From Paulownia fortunei (lineage: Eukaryota > Streptophyta > Magnoliopsida > Lamiales > Paulowniaceae): a stretch of 64,000 nucleotides of DNA. This document shows, piece by piece, positions 27,043 through 39,910 of the stretch. Location of the stretch: the NCBI GenBank assembly GCA_019321725.1, contig JAGSPU010000054.1, positions 868,001 to 932,000 on the forward strand, in the 5' to 3' direction. A program made the position numbers and the translations under genes. How positions within the stretch are numbered: position 1 is the stretch's first letter; each line of letters begins with the position of its first letter. The notes beneath the pieces are model-generated. The model saw nothing but the letters and a program-made list of their open reading frames with translations. It ran no database searches and was not told the DNA's origin.

Positions 27043-27687
27043 TATAAATATACTTTTATACGCACGATATAATTGATTCGATCGATCATTTTTGTTTTTT
27101 TGGAATTCGAGTCTGCGTTTATTAGCGTTGGATTCTTCGGGTAAGGACCCGTGTTTTAAATTCTGTCTTATCGGTTCTTGTAACTATTTTTGATTATTTA
27201 CATATAAAATATGATATGTTATATATATTTATGCATTTTCTTGAACATATGATTTCAGGTGTTGATTTGGACGAACTTTGTGAAGTTGAAGAAAGTTTAT
27301 GCCTTTCCACACATATTCAAGAGATGAAAGACGTTTGATACTGTACTTGGAGTATTGGTTATAGTTCTTTTGGAATCGAAAAACGTGAATTTTTTTGCGG
27401 AATGAACGGATTCTGGGCTTCTTGTTTGGGATTTTCTGAGTTCTTATTGAGTAGGCTGAATTGTATTGAAAATAGTGATTGGGGCGTTAAAGATTTGACT
27501 TTCTTTCTGGGATTTGATCAGCTGTGACAGTTAAGTTGGGTGGTTGTGAGCATAAATCAGGTGGTAAGTTTGAAATATCTGAACAATCATTATTTGGATT
27601 TGGGTTATTTACCTTTGCAACTTATAAAGTTCTGTGATTTGATTGAATTTGGTGGATATAGCACTTTTGTGGTCCTTTCTCTTACAG
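27043..27687 (+). promoter_or_regulatory. Promoter and spliced 5' leader of the F-box/LRR gene
   Basis: A TATA-like ATTATAAATATAC at 27040-27053 is followed by a leader with two likely introns: 27141-27258 (CGG/GTAAGG to TTTCAG) and 27564-27687 (GTG/GTAAGT to CTTACAG). The second acceptor lies 18 bp before the start codon at 27706. Inferred from splice-site quality only. Confidence 0.45.
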
Positions 27688-27705
27688 TTGTTTGATTGAT
27701 TCGAC

Positions 27706-28964
27706 ATGGAGTCTCTTCCAGTTGAGGTTGTTGGGAACATACTATCACGGCTCGGGGCTGCCCGAGATGTTGTGATTGCATCTGCAACTTGCCGGAAATG
27801 GCAAGAGGCTTGGAGGAATCATCTCCACACTCTTACATTTAATTCCAATGATTGGCCTTTGTATCATGATTTTTCTACTAGTAGACTTGAGATACTTATT
27901 ACTCAAACAATATTCCAAACCAAAGGACTACAGTGCCTTTCGATAATTATGGATGATGTAGATGAATTCTCTGCTGCCCCGGTTATTGCTTGGCTCATGT
28001 ACACTAGAGAAACCTTGTGCCAGCTACATTATAATGTGCGGACAACACCTAATATTAACATTCTTGAGAAGTGCGGTCGGCAGAAGCTTGAAGTGCTGGC
28101 TTTGGCTCACAATACAATTACAGGAGTTGAACCTTGTTATCAGAAATTTCCCTGCCTGAGATCTCTTTCTTTGAGTTATGTCAGTATATCAGCCTTGGAT
28201 CTGAGTCTCCTGCTTACTGCCTGTCCAAAAATCGAAATCTTGACTCTAGTCAGTCTAGATATTGTCATGTCAGATCCGCAGGCAACAATGGACTTGAGTA
28301 GTTACTCGTTAAAGGATATTTATGTCGAAGCAATCAGTTTGGATAAGTTTATACTGGAGGCTGATAGCCTAGAGAAGTTGCACTTGAAAGATTGTACACT
28401 TGAATTTTTGAGCTTGTTGGTAAGGGGATGTTGAGATTCCTAAAGATTGATGATGTTAGTGTCATCCATCTTGATATTGGTGAGAGTGCTGAAAATCTGG
28501 AGATTGTTGATGTGAACAATTTCACAATCATGTGGGCAAAGTTCCATCATATGATCTCACGATCATCAAAGTTGAGAAAGCTTAGGCTATGGGGTGTTGT
28601 ATTTGATGATGAGGATGAGTTTGTTGACATAGAGACAATCTCTTCATGCTTTCCTTTATTGAGCCATCTATCCCTGAGTTATGATCTAAGAGAGGCAGCA
28701 CTTCAGTATGGCTTACAAGGTTCTTTTGTTTTGGAAAATGTGATTGTCTTGGAACTTGGCTGGACAGTTATTAATGACCTGTTCTCAATGTGGGTTTCAG
28801 GACTTCTGGAAAGATGTCCTCATCTAAGGAAGTTGGTCATCCATGGGGTTGTCTCTGAGACCAAAACCCATGAAGAATGCCACATGTTGGCCAACTTTAC
28901 TTCTTCTATTGTAAGACTCATGAGGAAGTACCTGCATGTGGAGATTCAATTTGAATATGAATAG
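27706..28964 (+). CDS. F-box/LRR-repeat protein, At1g67190-like, one-base frameshift
   Basis: Substrate-recruiting subunit of an SCF ubiquitin ligase, by family. Residues 1-40 are an F-box (LPVEVVGNILSRLGAARDVV, SATCRKWQEAW) that would bind ASK1/SKP1; the rest is leucine-rich repeats (LRSLSLSYVSISALDLSLLL and similar). It ends QFEYE, as in Arabidopsis At1g67190, a conserved, usually single-copy gene. The frame from 27706 stops at 28432-28434. The remaining 178 residues continue in the next frame from inside LVGKGMLRFLKIDDV. One T appears missing from the T5 run at 28405-28409; with it the protein is about 419 residues, close to the expected length. The coding region has no intron. Conservation is strong on both sides of the break, so an assembly error is more likely than gene death. 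Confidence 0.93.
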
Positions 28965-31775
28965 GTATTTTACTGCATCAGAGCTTGTAATCAGATATGA
29001 ACTACAGAAGCAGGCAGAGATCCTCAATCGAGATTCTTCATTTGTCCTGGTCTGGTCTGTTGCAGATCAGTTCTGGACTTAGAGCAGTTGTGGGTTACTG
29101 ATATTCTTTCTGTACAAGTTTAGGTTATGTTTGCCTGTTGTGATTGTTTATTCTTTTCATTATAATTCTTAAAGGAAGAAAGCTTTGTTTCTGTTTCCCT
29201 CATGAAGAAGTTTCTCATACCACGTGTTTTTGCTTCGTTCTAATATTTGTATCTTTCTATCTATATATATTTTAATGCTACTGTTTGTTAAGGGACAGGG
29301 AAGATAAGGAAAGGGAGTAATTAGTAGTGAAGGAAATGGAGGGAAGTCAATGATTTACACTAATACAAGTGATGCAACTCATTCATCATTCCATCCTTCC
29401 CCTCCAATTATATACAATTTTGAACCCTTTTTCTTTGTGAGGGTTCTTTCTCAAGAACACATGAAAGGAAGGTACACACTCATGTACTGACTGATTTTAA
29501 TATGCACTGTGATATCCAAATGAGTGTAGCGAGGAACAATTCCATCTTTACAGTTGGAATAAGATGAATCTCGCTGTGGAATACTTCAGCAATGCAGACA
29601 TTAGATTTATCGACACTAACTTCCACATTCTTATCTCCAATCTAAAGGGCATGATCTCAAAAGAGATGGGGGAAATTTTAAGTGGTTAACGGAAATTGTC
29701 ATGAAAGTCAATAGTCTTTTGAGAATCGATTATGCTATCAATGCAGGGTGCTTTATGTTAGAATCGCTGTCCGTATACATGGAGGAATATCTGATTTGGG
29801 TGGGAGAATGTTTGGTTTATTTTTAAACCATCAAGTTGTAAACCTCCAGACCTTTCTAAAATGTAAAACCAAAAAAAGTGCAATAGAGATAATGTAAAAT
29901 TGATAACTTATGTATGCTGTGCTTATTTTAAAATTACCTAGACGTTTAGATGCAATTTAGAATTCTATTCCTCACGATTGTTGTTTTTTATTACTATATT
30001 CATCTTACTGTACCACAAGAGTTTCTCAGTCCATCGAGGCTTTTGAATAGTGTTGTCTGTGGAGAAGAAAACCTTTAATTAAGCTTCTTAATTGTAGGTC
30101 AGATGATGGTATGCCTTTCTGGTTGATCCACAGAGCCAGCAAAATGTCGTGGTATTTTATTTTCCTTTTTCTTTTGGGTTTTTTGGGGTTTGGGGTGGGG
30201 GTGGAAGAGGGTAAAGAGTTATTTAAGTAAAGTTTGTAAGTACGATGGAGAATAGCAATCTTGTTTTGTACGTACTACGAAATATAGGTCCTACTTGGTG
30301 TAACTGAAGTTTGATATATCATCATTGTTCAGCGGACAAAATTACTTTTCAAAATAAGGTGGTGAGAACTTTTGGGCAGAACTGGTGCATAAGACGTGGA
30401 GTTAGCGTGATTGGTTCCAAACACATTAAGGAGCAGATCTTCTGAAATTTGTGATTCATCAACTGTGGTCGAACAAAATTCTGCACATCTGAGTGCATAT
30501 TATTGAGGGGTCTATGCACACTGCTCTAATTCATACTGTATGCAAGTTTCTGCTCCATAACCAATAAATATTTCAATACAAGGGCATAGTATACCATCTT
30601 TTGTAGGGAGATGTTTGACAAATATCCTATCAATTATGCATTTTTTTAGGAATCCCTGTCACTAGATACTGATTTTTTTTTGAAAATTATTGGATAGAAA
30701 ATGAACTAGACAGGAAATATAGGATGATTTTGTTGGTCTGATGCTCTTTGTGTTAACTGCTGTATTTTTTGCATGTGTGTTTTAGTTTGGGCTGTTTATA
30801 TTTTAATTTCATGCTATTTTTGTGGATGTGCTTATTTGGCCGGTTAACTTATTATATATAAAAATTGGTTTTTTGAATATCTTTTTATCTAGCTTAATTT
30901 CATTTATCGGGATTGCTAATAAATTTGCTGTAGCTAAACTGCCTGTCAAAATACATACTTTCTTGAATTTGCATGAATATCTTTTTACCCCTTTGGTGGT
31001 GGGGGTATATGCATATGTTGAATTTGATTCCTTTTTTCTTGTGTTATATGGTCTGCCTACACATTGGCCTTTTGAAATAGTTTGAAATTGTGGTATTTTG
31101 TCAGTGTGCTCATATTCAGTCGAATACAAACTCAAAATTGATTTCAACTGTATCATTGGATTGCCTTGCAAAGCTGTCTATAGTGGTGAAGCATTGCTTT
31201 AAGTATTTGTTACTCAGCTAAACAGAAACGTCACCCTTTTTTATTATGTGGATTTATTGTCCCAATTTTATGAGCCTGGGTGTGAGTTGAGTTAGATAAG
31301 TATCACTTTCATCAAATATGGCATTTGGTTTAATCAGTTTTAGTTGGGGTTGCAACCAGAAATGATAATGAGAGAAAAGTTAACAAGGTTTGCTGTGCTG
31401 ACATAGCATCATATTTTTCATGTACAGTTATTTCATTTTGACTTTATTCACTGACTTGCGAAGTAACAGAGTGTATCTGTTCCCCAGTGTGATAGATCAT
31501 GATATAAGACTGATATGAATATTAATGCTTTACGTTGGAGAAGCAGTAGGATGCATTTGATCTGGCCAGGAGGATGAGGCTTAACAGTAGATGATTCATC
31601 TGTAAGCATAGTTTGACTTCCAAGCTTAAAGTGGATTTCTCTTGTGCCTCTGATGGAAATTTGTTATTATCTTTAACCTTAGAGAACTTGTTTTATCCAT
31701 CAAGAACATAAATTGACTTTGTAGATTTTGCATGATTCTGTTCTACAAAATCCAATCCCAACTAGTGGCCCTCAG

Positions 31776-31823
31776 TTAGACATTGCTTTATGTAAAGGGT
31801 TTAGACATTGCTTTATGTAAAGG
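31776..31823. repeat. Short tandem duplication, 25-bp period
   Basis: TTAGACATTGCTTTATGTAA plus AGG occurs at 31776-31798 and again at 31801-31823, identical over 23 bp. Confidence 0.9.
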
Positions 31824-32071
31824 AAAATTCAGTTTTTCCTCTCAGTTTCATCTGATCCCCAATTGTTTGGCTTCTTCCTTGTGAAACATTTTCCTACTGT
31901 GGCTTGCTGACAATGCACTTGTTCAATTATTGATAGAACGATTGACTTGTGTTTCAAGACTCATCCATAGGGTCTGGTCTTGCCTTGCCTTGCCCGCCCC
32001 GCCCTGCCCCAAGGATGTAGTCGTAGTGATTCCTCCACATGAGGTGAGAAAATTTATATCGCCGAGATTAT

Positions 32072-32197
32072 ATGGAGGCTGATGAAATGGAAGTTGGGGA
32101 AGACTGGGAGCAGAAAGACTTTGTGAAGGTCACAGATGTTTTTCTGCAGGTTGTTAGGTATGCCTCTACACTTGCTGCGGAAGATGGGAAAGGTTAA
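32072..32197 (+). CDS. Small unidentified ORF (41 codons)
   Basis: Begins MEADEMEVGEDWEQKDFVK and ends in GKG with a TAA stop. It is acidic and soluble-looking, unlike most chance frames here. A GT following CTGCAG at about 32150 could be a donor, so it could be the first exon of something larger, but no downstream exon was found. No family recognised. Confidence 0.15.
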   Translation: MEADEMEVGEDWEQKDFVKVTDVFLQVVRYASTLAAEDGKG

Positions 32198-34548
32198 CAG
32201 TTGCACAAGACGGTTCATAGGATGGATTTTGCTTGGAAGTAGGAATTAATACGATTGCAATGCCTTTTCCTTCTTTTGGGGGCTGAATCAGTCCTTATTC
32301 CTCCTGGTTAAATCATCCTATGGACTGAAGAAAAACTAAACATATTTCGCATTTGATTTCAAGAACTTGTGGGTTTCGTGATGTAGGAATCTGCAACATG
32401 ATGATCTTACTATTTCTTCATGCCATTACTCTGATGAACAGAAAACTTCAATGCACATCCCAATAGAACCATGATTAGTGGTAGACTGCAAGGAAATTCT
32501 TTTCGGGTTACCTTTTAATTATCTATTTATTTTTTATGTACATCATCAGTTATGAAGAGAGTTTCATTCCCTTGACATGGTGTTATGCTCTTGTGTTCAC
32601 CTATCAATGCAAAGATGTATGGCATTTTCCTTCTTGTCTTTTGAAATATTGTTCATATTATTAAGCAGCCTGATTTCCGACTGTTCTAATTCTAGTAACT
32701 TTTTCCAGGTTGTAGGGGGTCCCCAATTTCTGATGTGCATATTGCGTACGCGATGCTGGTATGTCTTAATATGTTACCTGTAAATATATTGGTAGCTTTA
32801 TAAATTATTTACTATCTAAGAAGTATGAGATTAGAATGCTGAAAATTTTGTGGAATGTTATCAACTAATTAGTTATGAATCATGACCATAGAAAGTATTG
32901 TCAAAAAACATGGAACCTGTACTTGCTGGTGAATTCTAAGGATCCATAGATAATCATATTAGGGTAGTCTATACATCAAATGATAACTAGCTAGAGAAAT
33001 TTTGGAAAAGACATGTTCTAATCATTAAATCGAGCCTCATTGCCTTATGCATTCATGTTAGAAATATAATCTCCATTACATAATAACTAGATAACATCAT
33101 ATAAATTTCTTGATAAATCTCAAATGTTCAAGCATGTAGTCAGAGTAGAGCTGAACCATTGCTTCATTTACAGCATGTTATTACTTTCCATGAACAGAAT
33201 ATAATTGTATCTGCATGAAATGAAGCTTCACTTTAGGCATCAACAAGCGATGCACCTAGCTTTACGCTGACAGCAGTAAATTACTCACCAAGTTAAATCT
33301 GGGCCACATGTTCAAGGTGGAAAATTTTGAACTGTATCGAGAAAGTATGAAAATGAGTTTTTTTTTTGCAGTTAATTACTTGAAGGTTTTATGAGTAGAA
33401 ATTATACAAATGAAATACAGTTGAAATGACTTTGACTAAAAGTCTCTACATAAAATATTCATAACACAGGTAGAAGTTATATCTGTGACGTGCCCTCTTT
33501 AATATTTGTTGGGGGTCTGATCTTTGTGGTTGCTCAAGTTAGGGATTAGCATTTTTGTTCAACAACATACTGTAGGTATTACAAAGCCGATCAGTGTGGA
33601 AAATGTTTCCAATTATCCTGCCGTGCACCTAGATGTGGAAACATTGTGTATGTGTTTCGTATGACACAATTAGAACAGCATGGTAAAAGTTTCATATGAT
33701 GTTTCTGATAAATTATTCATCAAGGTTCACTTGTAGGCAGTAGTATCTGGATAAAATGACTGGTCAAAGAACAAGTAATCCAACTGTATCTATTTCTTTC
33801 TCCAATTGGCTTTGAGAGAGTATATGTTGACATGATAAGCAAGGGAACAGTTCTCATAACTGTAGTTTAAACTGATAAGGTTTGATCTATTAACACGACA
33901 TATTGATTCATCAACCTTGCTTTATTTTGTATTACTACAAAACAAGTGGTCAACTATAAAATAAGTTTTTGACTTTTTGCAGCATTTGAAAACTGATGGT
34001 ATTTCTAAATTAGAATGGATTTTAAAATGACTTGAGACGTACTATAGTTCTAATTTCTAACATTTTTTTGTATAAACATAGGAGATTGATGCAATGAATA
34101 AGGTGTATGTATGATGAGGTATAGAGGGATTTTTTGATAAATCGAAGAGTGTTTTATTATTACAAAAACTAATTTAGATGGAGTTGAAATTTTCTTCAGT
34201 TTCCTTTGATGGAGCTTCATGACAAATACAGTATTGTATGAGATTAAAGGATAAGGATGAGTATCTAGAACACGCAAACTTTGACAATCTACAACTTTCT
34301 AATCAGTTTATCGCAACTTAACCAATCAGGGCTACAACTTTCGTAACACATCAGATGAAAATTCTCAGAAAGTTCACTATTGACACTACAAGAATTTCCC
34401 TTACATGGTCCACGTATGATTTATGCAACAGGCTTATAATACATCAACAAGTCACAGAGATTATGAAATATGCGAAATGAATAGTTTCAGCATTCAGAAC
34501 TATGATGCAAGGTGAAACTACAAGAAAGGCAATAGGAAGTTATCATGG

Positions 34549-35645
34549 ATGATGCAAAATAAAGGTATGGAAGCTATCCCTTGTGATCTGATTATCGAAA
34601 TACTATCAAGACTTCCAGTTAAAGAACTCGGCAAGTTAAGCTGTGTTTGCAAACAATGGTACAGATTAATAACACGTAATAAAGAGTTCACCGCACAGCA
34701 CATGAAACACACCAAAAGAAAGCCTCTTCTGCTGTTGCGTAAATATTCTTCGAACTTTTTCATGGAGGTGAAGAAAAATAAAGTGACAGTCGAGCTCACA
34801 GCCATAAACATGGAGGGAACGGTAATAAACAAATTTGGGACGGTGATCAACGGTCCTGTTCATACATTTGTCTCTTCTGGTGCTCTAGCCATTTTATGCT
34901 GCATGAACTCCCTTTATGTTTTTAATCCCAGCACTGGGGAAGTTATTTCCGTTCCAGGTTCTTCTGCTGCCGCTTCTTTCTACACCATTGGCTTTGGCTA
35001 CCTTCCTCGATCCAACGAATATAAAATCATCCATTTGTTCTTCGTTCCCTCTGTTGGAGATGGGAAAATGGGTCGGAGATTTTAACTTTTAAGAGATGGG
35101 GAGGGAGTCACCGCTGGTGATTCCTGGAGATCAGTAGGAACTTGTCCTCACAGTGTATCAACAAGTGATTGCCTATGTGTGAATGGCATCGTGTTCTGGG
35201 AGATTTCACGACCCTCTAATGGAGTACAAGTCAAAGAAATTGTCTCCTTCGATCTGGAAAAAGAAGAATTCAAGGTAAATGGCTATCCTCTATGTGACTC
35301 TACCAAGTATACATTCACGGGATTGTCGGGGTCTCAAGGGACTTTATCTGTAGTGGGGTTGTCTGCGGAAACATCAACCACGGATATATGGCTGATGAAA
35401 AACATTAACAGTGGCATTTGGGAGATGGAATATAGTGTTGGTCTCTCTGTTTAGGTGCTAACATTATAATTCCATCAGATAATGACATTGGAGATATATT
35501 AATAAGGACAAAGCAGAAAGATGTCATAAAGTATAGCATCAGAAATCACACATCCACAAAAATAAGTTACTGTGGAACCATTGAGCCATACCGCAAGCCA
35601 TGCCTTTACTACGATGGTCTCTTTACTCTGCACAAGCCTGTGTAG
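34549..35645 (+). pseudogene. F-box protein with FBA domain, copy A, three frame lesions
   Basis: First of three tandem F-box genes. The F-box lies at residues 5-50 (IPCDLIIEILSRLPVKELGK, CVCKQWYRLI), followed by an F-box-associated domain of the FBA/kelch-like type (VHTFVSSGALAILCCMNSLY, FNPSTGEVI, IGFGYLPRSNEYKI, SFDLEKEEF, DIWLMKN). Compared with copies B and C, one base is missing near 35073, one is extra near 35087-35092, and TAA at 35083-35085 lies between. Another base is missing near 35440-35455, after which the third frame (IIPSDN ... KPCLYYDGLF) runs to TAG at 35643. The compensating pair is clear because EILTF is recovered in the shifted frame. Most damaged of the three. SCF adaptor role inferred from the F-box; target unknown. 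Confidence 0.8.
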
Positions 35646-36761
35646 GCTTTCATATATGTGGAAAATCTGGTCGCAGCATTATCATTATATTTTCTGATTT
35701 CTGAAAATGGTGTGTTAAATATGTAAAAATGGTGTTAAATTTTCGATTAGTGTACGCACATTCTTATCCCGTTCTTGTTTTTCGTATTGTTTTCGGCTCT
35801 GATTAGAGTCTGTATGTGCAGAAAATTCTTTGATATGTATTGGGAAATTAGAAGGAAGAAAAATATTATACTGGTGAATACAGCCGGCGAAATTAACGTG
35901 CAGAAAAGGAAAAAAAAAAAAAATGAATACTAGTAATTGTTTTGGTGGCTGGTGAGTGCTGCAAGGTTTTTTCTTTTTTCTTTTGTGTTCTCTGATGTTG
36001 CAATGGCAAAGAAGAACAGTACATGGACATAAATTTTAAAAAACATAAAAACAAGCTACCTAATTACTGAATTATTTTGAATGACGTAAAGATGATTTTC
36101 TATTGCAGGGATTATTGTACGGTTAGTTGTAGGAAAAGGTAAAAAACTGAAAAAACTACAAATGGGCCAACTCTTGGATTGCAAAATCTGGTTGATAAAC
36201 TTAAAAATAGAAGGGATTAGGTAGTAAAGTACTTGTTAAAGTAACGTTTCTCAGTGAAGGCTATTGCCTCCATCTGATCTCAGAATTCACGTTTTGGAGT
36301 GATTAGGACATAGGTGAACAGAACCCACAATTTCTACCTCAAATCACATTAAATAAGCAATACTATATATATATATATATTAATTTTGTTATATTGAAGA
36401 ATAATGCTTATGGTTAGTTAAATAATGTTGATTTGATTGACTCACAAGAAAAGAAGGCAATTAGAGAACTATCCATCAGTAGGAACTCAAAAATGACCAA
36501 GTCAGCCATCTAGGTGGAAAATACTTAACAATTTTGACAAGTCGTCTTACTAATATTTAAGGCTAAGAGTACAAGTTAATGGAAATGCTTTAGGTCTATC
36601 AAAACAACTTTCTTTCCCACCTACCTATTTGTTTATCAACAGCATTGTCTGAACGTTCAAACATTCAAAGTTTTCAACTTCCAGGAAGGATGAAGGCTAT
36701 ATTCAGAAAGTCCACTGATATCTATCCAGCAACTTGTTTCTGAACATTATATTATATATAG
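35646..36761. other. Spacer between F-box copies A and B
   Basis: No gene. It contains a TA microsatellite at 36364-36381 and presumably the promoter of copy B; the start codon of B follows TTATATTATATATAG at about 36746-36760. Confidence 0.6.
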
Positions 36762-37941
36762 ATGAGCACTTGGAACCAAGAAGATATCCCGATGAATCAA
36801 TTTAGTATTCAGGACAAGGATATGAAAGCAGAAGAACAAAGGAGATATTATCAGATGGTAGAAATGAAAGGGATCGGTTATCTCCCCCGTGATCTGGTGA
36901 TCGAAATACTTTCAAGACTTCCTGCCAAGGATCTTTGCAAGTTCAGGTGCGTATCTAAATCATGGCACGACTTATTAACTCGTGATATGGAATTTATGGC
37001 CCGACATATTGAATGGTCTAAGCAAAAGCCTCTGTTGCTGTCAGAAGATACCTTTCTGATGGGATTGGGGAACTTAACAAGAGCAAAATAACCATTGAAT
37101 TGACCTCCATAGACATGCAGGGAGATGTAACTGATAAGTTTAGGAAAGTAATTGATGGACCTGTTCACACATTCATTTCTTGCGGTGCATTAAGCATTTT
37201 GTGCTGCATGTACTCTCTATATGTTTGCAATCCCAGCATTCACCAAGTTGTTCATGTCCCATATCAATCTAACTCTCGTCTATACAACATAGGCTTTGGC
37301 TACCTTCCTGTGTCAAATGAATACAAAATTGTCCATATGTTCTATCATTCTTTTGTTGGAAGTGGGAAAATGGGATGCGAGATTTTCTCTTTCAGAACTG
37401 GTGAAGGAGTGACCTCAGGTTCTTGGAGAACAATTGGAGATTGTCCTTTTAGTGCCTGGACAGATGAGTATCCTGTATGTGTGAATGGAATTATATACTG
37501 GGCGCTTTCTTCTGGATGGAAAGACAAATCAATTCTCTCTCTTGACTTGGAGAAAGAAGAATTCAGCAGTATTTCCTATCCCATACATGAATCCAAAAAG
37601 TACAGCTTCTTGGAGTATATTGGGCTTATGGGGGCTCTATGTGTGGTAGGGTTTTCAGCAGAAGCATCGACAATGGATATATGGATGTTGAAGGACAAAA
37701 AGAAAAAGATTTGGGCGATGGAGTACAGCATCAATCTTTTCCCTTTGTGTCCCAAGTTTCTGATTCCTTCTGATGATCACTCTGAAGAAATATTAGTCCA
37801 TATGGAGCAGAGGGATCTCATTTGTTATAGCCTTAAGAGTGGAACTCCAGGAAGATTGGATACTACAGGGCCATGAAGACTTACAATAAGCCATGCCTCT
37901 ACTATGGTAGTCTTATTCCTATGTGTACGACTGGTACTTGA
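36762..37941 (+). CDS. F-box protein with FBA domain, copy B, two one-base deletions
   Basis: Second tandem copy. The N-terminus is longer than in A (about 40 residues before the F-box LPRDLVIEILSRLPAKDLCK, CVSKSWHDLL). The FBA domain follows: VHTFISCGALSILCCMYSLY, NPSIHQVVHVP, IGFGYLPVSNEYKI, SWRTIGDCP, SLDLEKEEF, MDIWMLKDKKKKIW. The frame from 36762 ends at 37089-37091, but the family sequence continues one frame away from near 37056, so one base appears missing there. A second missing base near 37841-37858 separates SLKSGTPG from KIGYYRAMKTYNKPCLYYG, which ends at TGA 37939-37941. Read across both breaks, the protein is about 393 residues and uninterrupted. Both are single-base losses, consistent with assembly error. 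Substrate unknown. Confidence 0.85.
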
Positions 37942-39910
37942 ATGGTTTGCCTGGGCAATAGGACTTGAATAACCAGATGAAAAACCAGAATTTTTTTTTT
38001 CTTCAGTAGAAAGGTTTCAAGCATTTTCTGCCCCTGATTATCTGAACTTTCTTTTTCGCACAATTGGAGATGCTTCTATGGAGTTAACTTGCATATTTTT
38101 ATTGTACTTTTATTAATTCAGATAGTGTTGAATTAACATAATAAGGAAAATTGTGCATGCTCTATCACAATTGAACATTTTGAATTTCTTAAATGGGGCG
38201 TGGAACATTGTTGAATTTCTAAATTTGTGGGGTGTGGACAATCACATACTTAGCTCTTCAGCTTAATCACACTGGTACCCACAATTACATAAAGAGACCT
38301 CATTTGACTTCTTTGATTCCTTACAGTATATACATTTGTTTTGTCAGACATGACAAACAACATGAAGATTAAAACAGGAAATCCAAAAGTAAACAAAAAT
38401 TCACATGAACTTAAGTTGGGGAATTAACTTGAAGCTCTTCATACCCGAAATGAGTTTCTATCCTACTTGTACAAAAAATAATGGCCTTATAGGAACCTGA
38501 GTACACAGTAATAACCAAAAACAGATCATGCTCTGATGAAGCTTTTGCCTTAACTCACATTGCAAAGACCATTCATCTTGACATTTACTTTGAATTCAAA
38601 TGAAAGAACTACAATTGCCGACTGGTGTAACTAGAATGGACTTTGAGCAGGTCAGTTTAGATGGAATATTAACTGACAAAATCAACTGACACCATTTTTT
38701 CTATTTATGAGAGATAAATAGTCAACTGTTTTTATTTTCATTGTTTATTTAAAGCCCACAGATTCCTTCCTGATAATGTGAGGACTTCTTCTGCGGCTAA
38801 CAATGTCACGCTTCATGCATTTGCCATTTATTTACTCTGCCGGCTAAGCAACATGAGTTAACAATTCAACAGTTCAAGATAAGATGCTTACTGAAATCCT
38901 GATAGAAAAGGAAAAGCACTGACCATCTATCTCAAGATTTCTCATTCCTGTTTAGGATTTCATTGTTTCGACTTGTAATGATCTTGTCCTTAAGAGTCAA
39001 CTGAAAATAATTTTTCCAAAAAAGTATTTTTCACGATTCAAAAGTTTTGATTATATTACTTCCTGATAGAAACTTGTTTCTTGTTGCAACCAATGGAGGG
39101 TAGCTCATAAATTTCAAAAAGACAGGATCAATTCTAAGTATTGGGGGTTTGGAATAAGAGGTATAGAAAATGCATGGAAACAGCCAGTCAACCTAACATA
39201 AGGCACTGCTGTGAAACGAAAGCTTAGACATTGCGCTATTGTTCTCTTTGAATTTGCCCCGTAGATTCAAGAATAGATGGTTCAAGTTTTATTCAAAGAT
39301 AATGACATTCCAACCAGGCTCAAGTTTTGGTTCTGGTCTGGTTATGCAGAATTTCAAACATATGAAGTCCTCAAAATCTTGATAAGAAAGATATATTTTG
39401 AAATTCAGTGTTCTCTGAGGCATTTTAAATGAATTTTTTTTTTCCTGATGTGTGTAATTCTGTTAGATAGCCTGGTAGAAATGTAGATGGTATCCCTTTT
39501 ATTGTGTGAATTACCCTGCAACTTGTAAAATTAATTTGGAGAAGAGCACTTTGTAATTCTTATAAGACTTAACACTTCACAGACTCAAAGAATTGGACTA
39601 GCTGCTCAGACATTTGCCATTTTTTTTCTATGTAATTTTCTCCCAGATCAACATGTGTGTGTGTGTTGTTTAATTTGGAAAAATGATTAGAAATTGACGT
39701 GCAATGTATAGTATTTTTAGAAAGTATAACTTCTTCATTCTTTGTTCCTTATTCTTGTCTTGCCTAACAAATTGTCTTAAAATAAATTTGTGTCCCTTTC
39801 AGACACATTGAAAATTAAACAATATTATAGAAACCATCTCAAGGTTTTCTTGGAAAGTCCAATGATTGTTGTTTTTTCTATGTATAGAAGAATATGGTCC
39901 TTTTCACATC
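37942..39910. other. Spacer between F-box copies B and C
   Basis: About 2 kb with no recognisable gene; ordinary AT-rich sequence and the presumed promoter of copy C. An in-frame ATG at 39866 lies 45 bp upstream of the chosen start of C. Confidence 0.6.

Larger units (their letters stand above)
28965..34500. other. Gene-poor region between F-box/LRR gene and F-box/FBA array
   Basis: About 5.5 kb without a recognised gene. The start is the 3' UTR of the F-box/LRR gene. A hydrophobic frame at 30822-31085 has no known domain. A short frame at 32072-32197 has protein-like composition but no recognised family. A 23-bp word is duplicated in tandem at 31776-31823. The rest is AT-rich. Confidence 0.5.

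Noticed and set aside
29281..29430. Purine-rich then pyrimidine-rich stretch that might be a MITE
   Set aside because: The complementarity between GGAAATGGAGGGAAG and CCTTCCCCTCC is short and could not be extended into convincing arms.
30822..31085. Hydrophobic 87-residue frame starting MDVLIWPVNLLY
   Set aside because: T-rich sequence yields hydrophobic frames by chance; the opposite strand is also open over the same stretch, and no family or splice context supports it.
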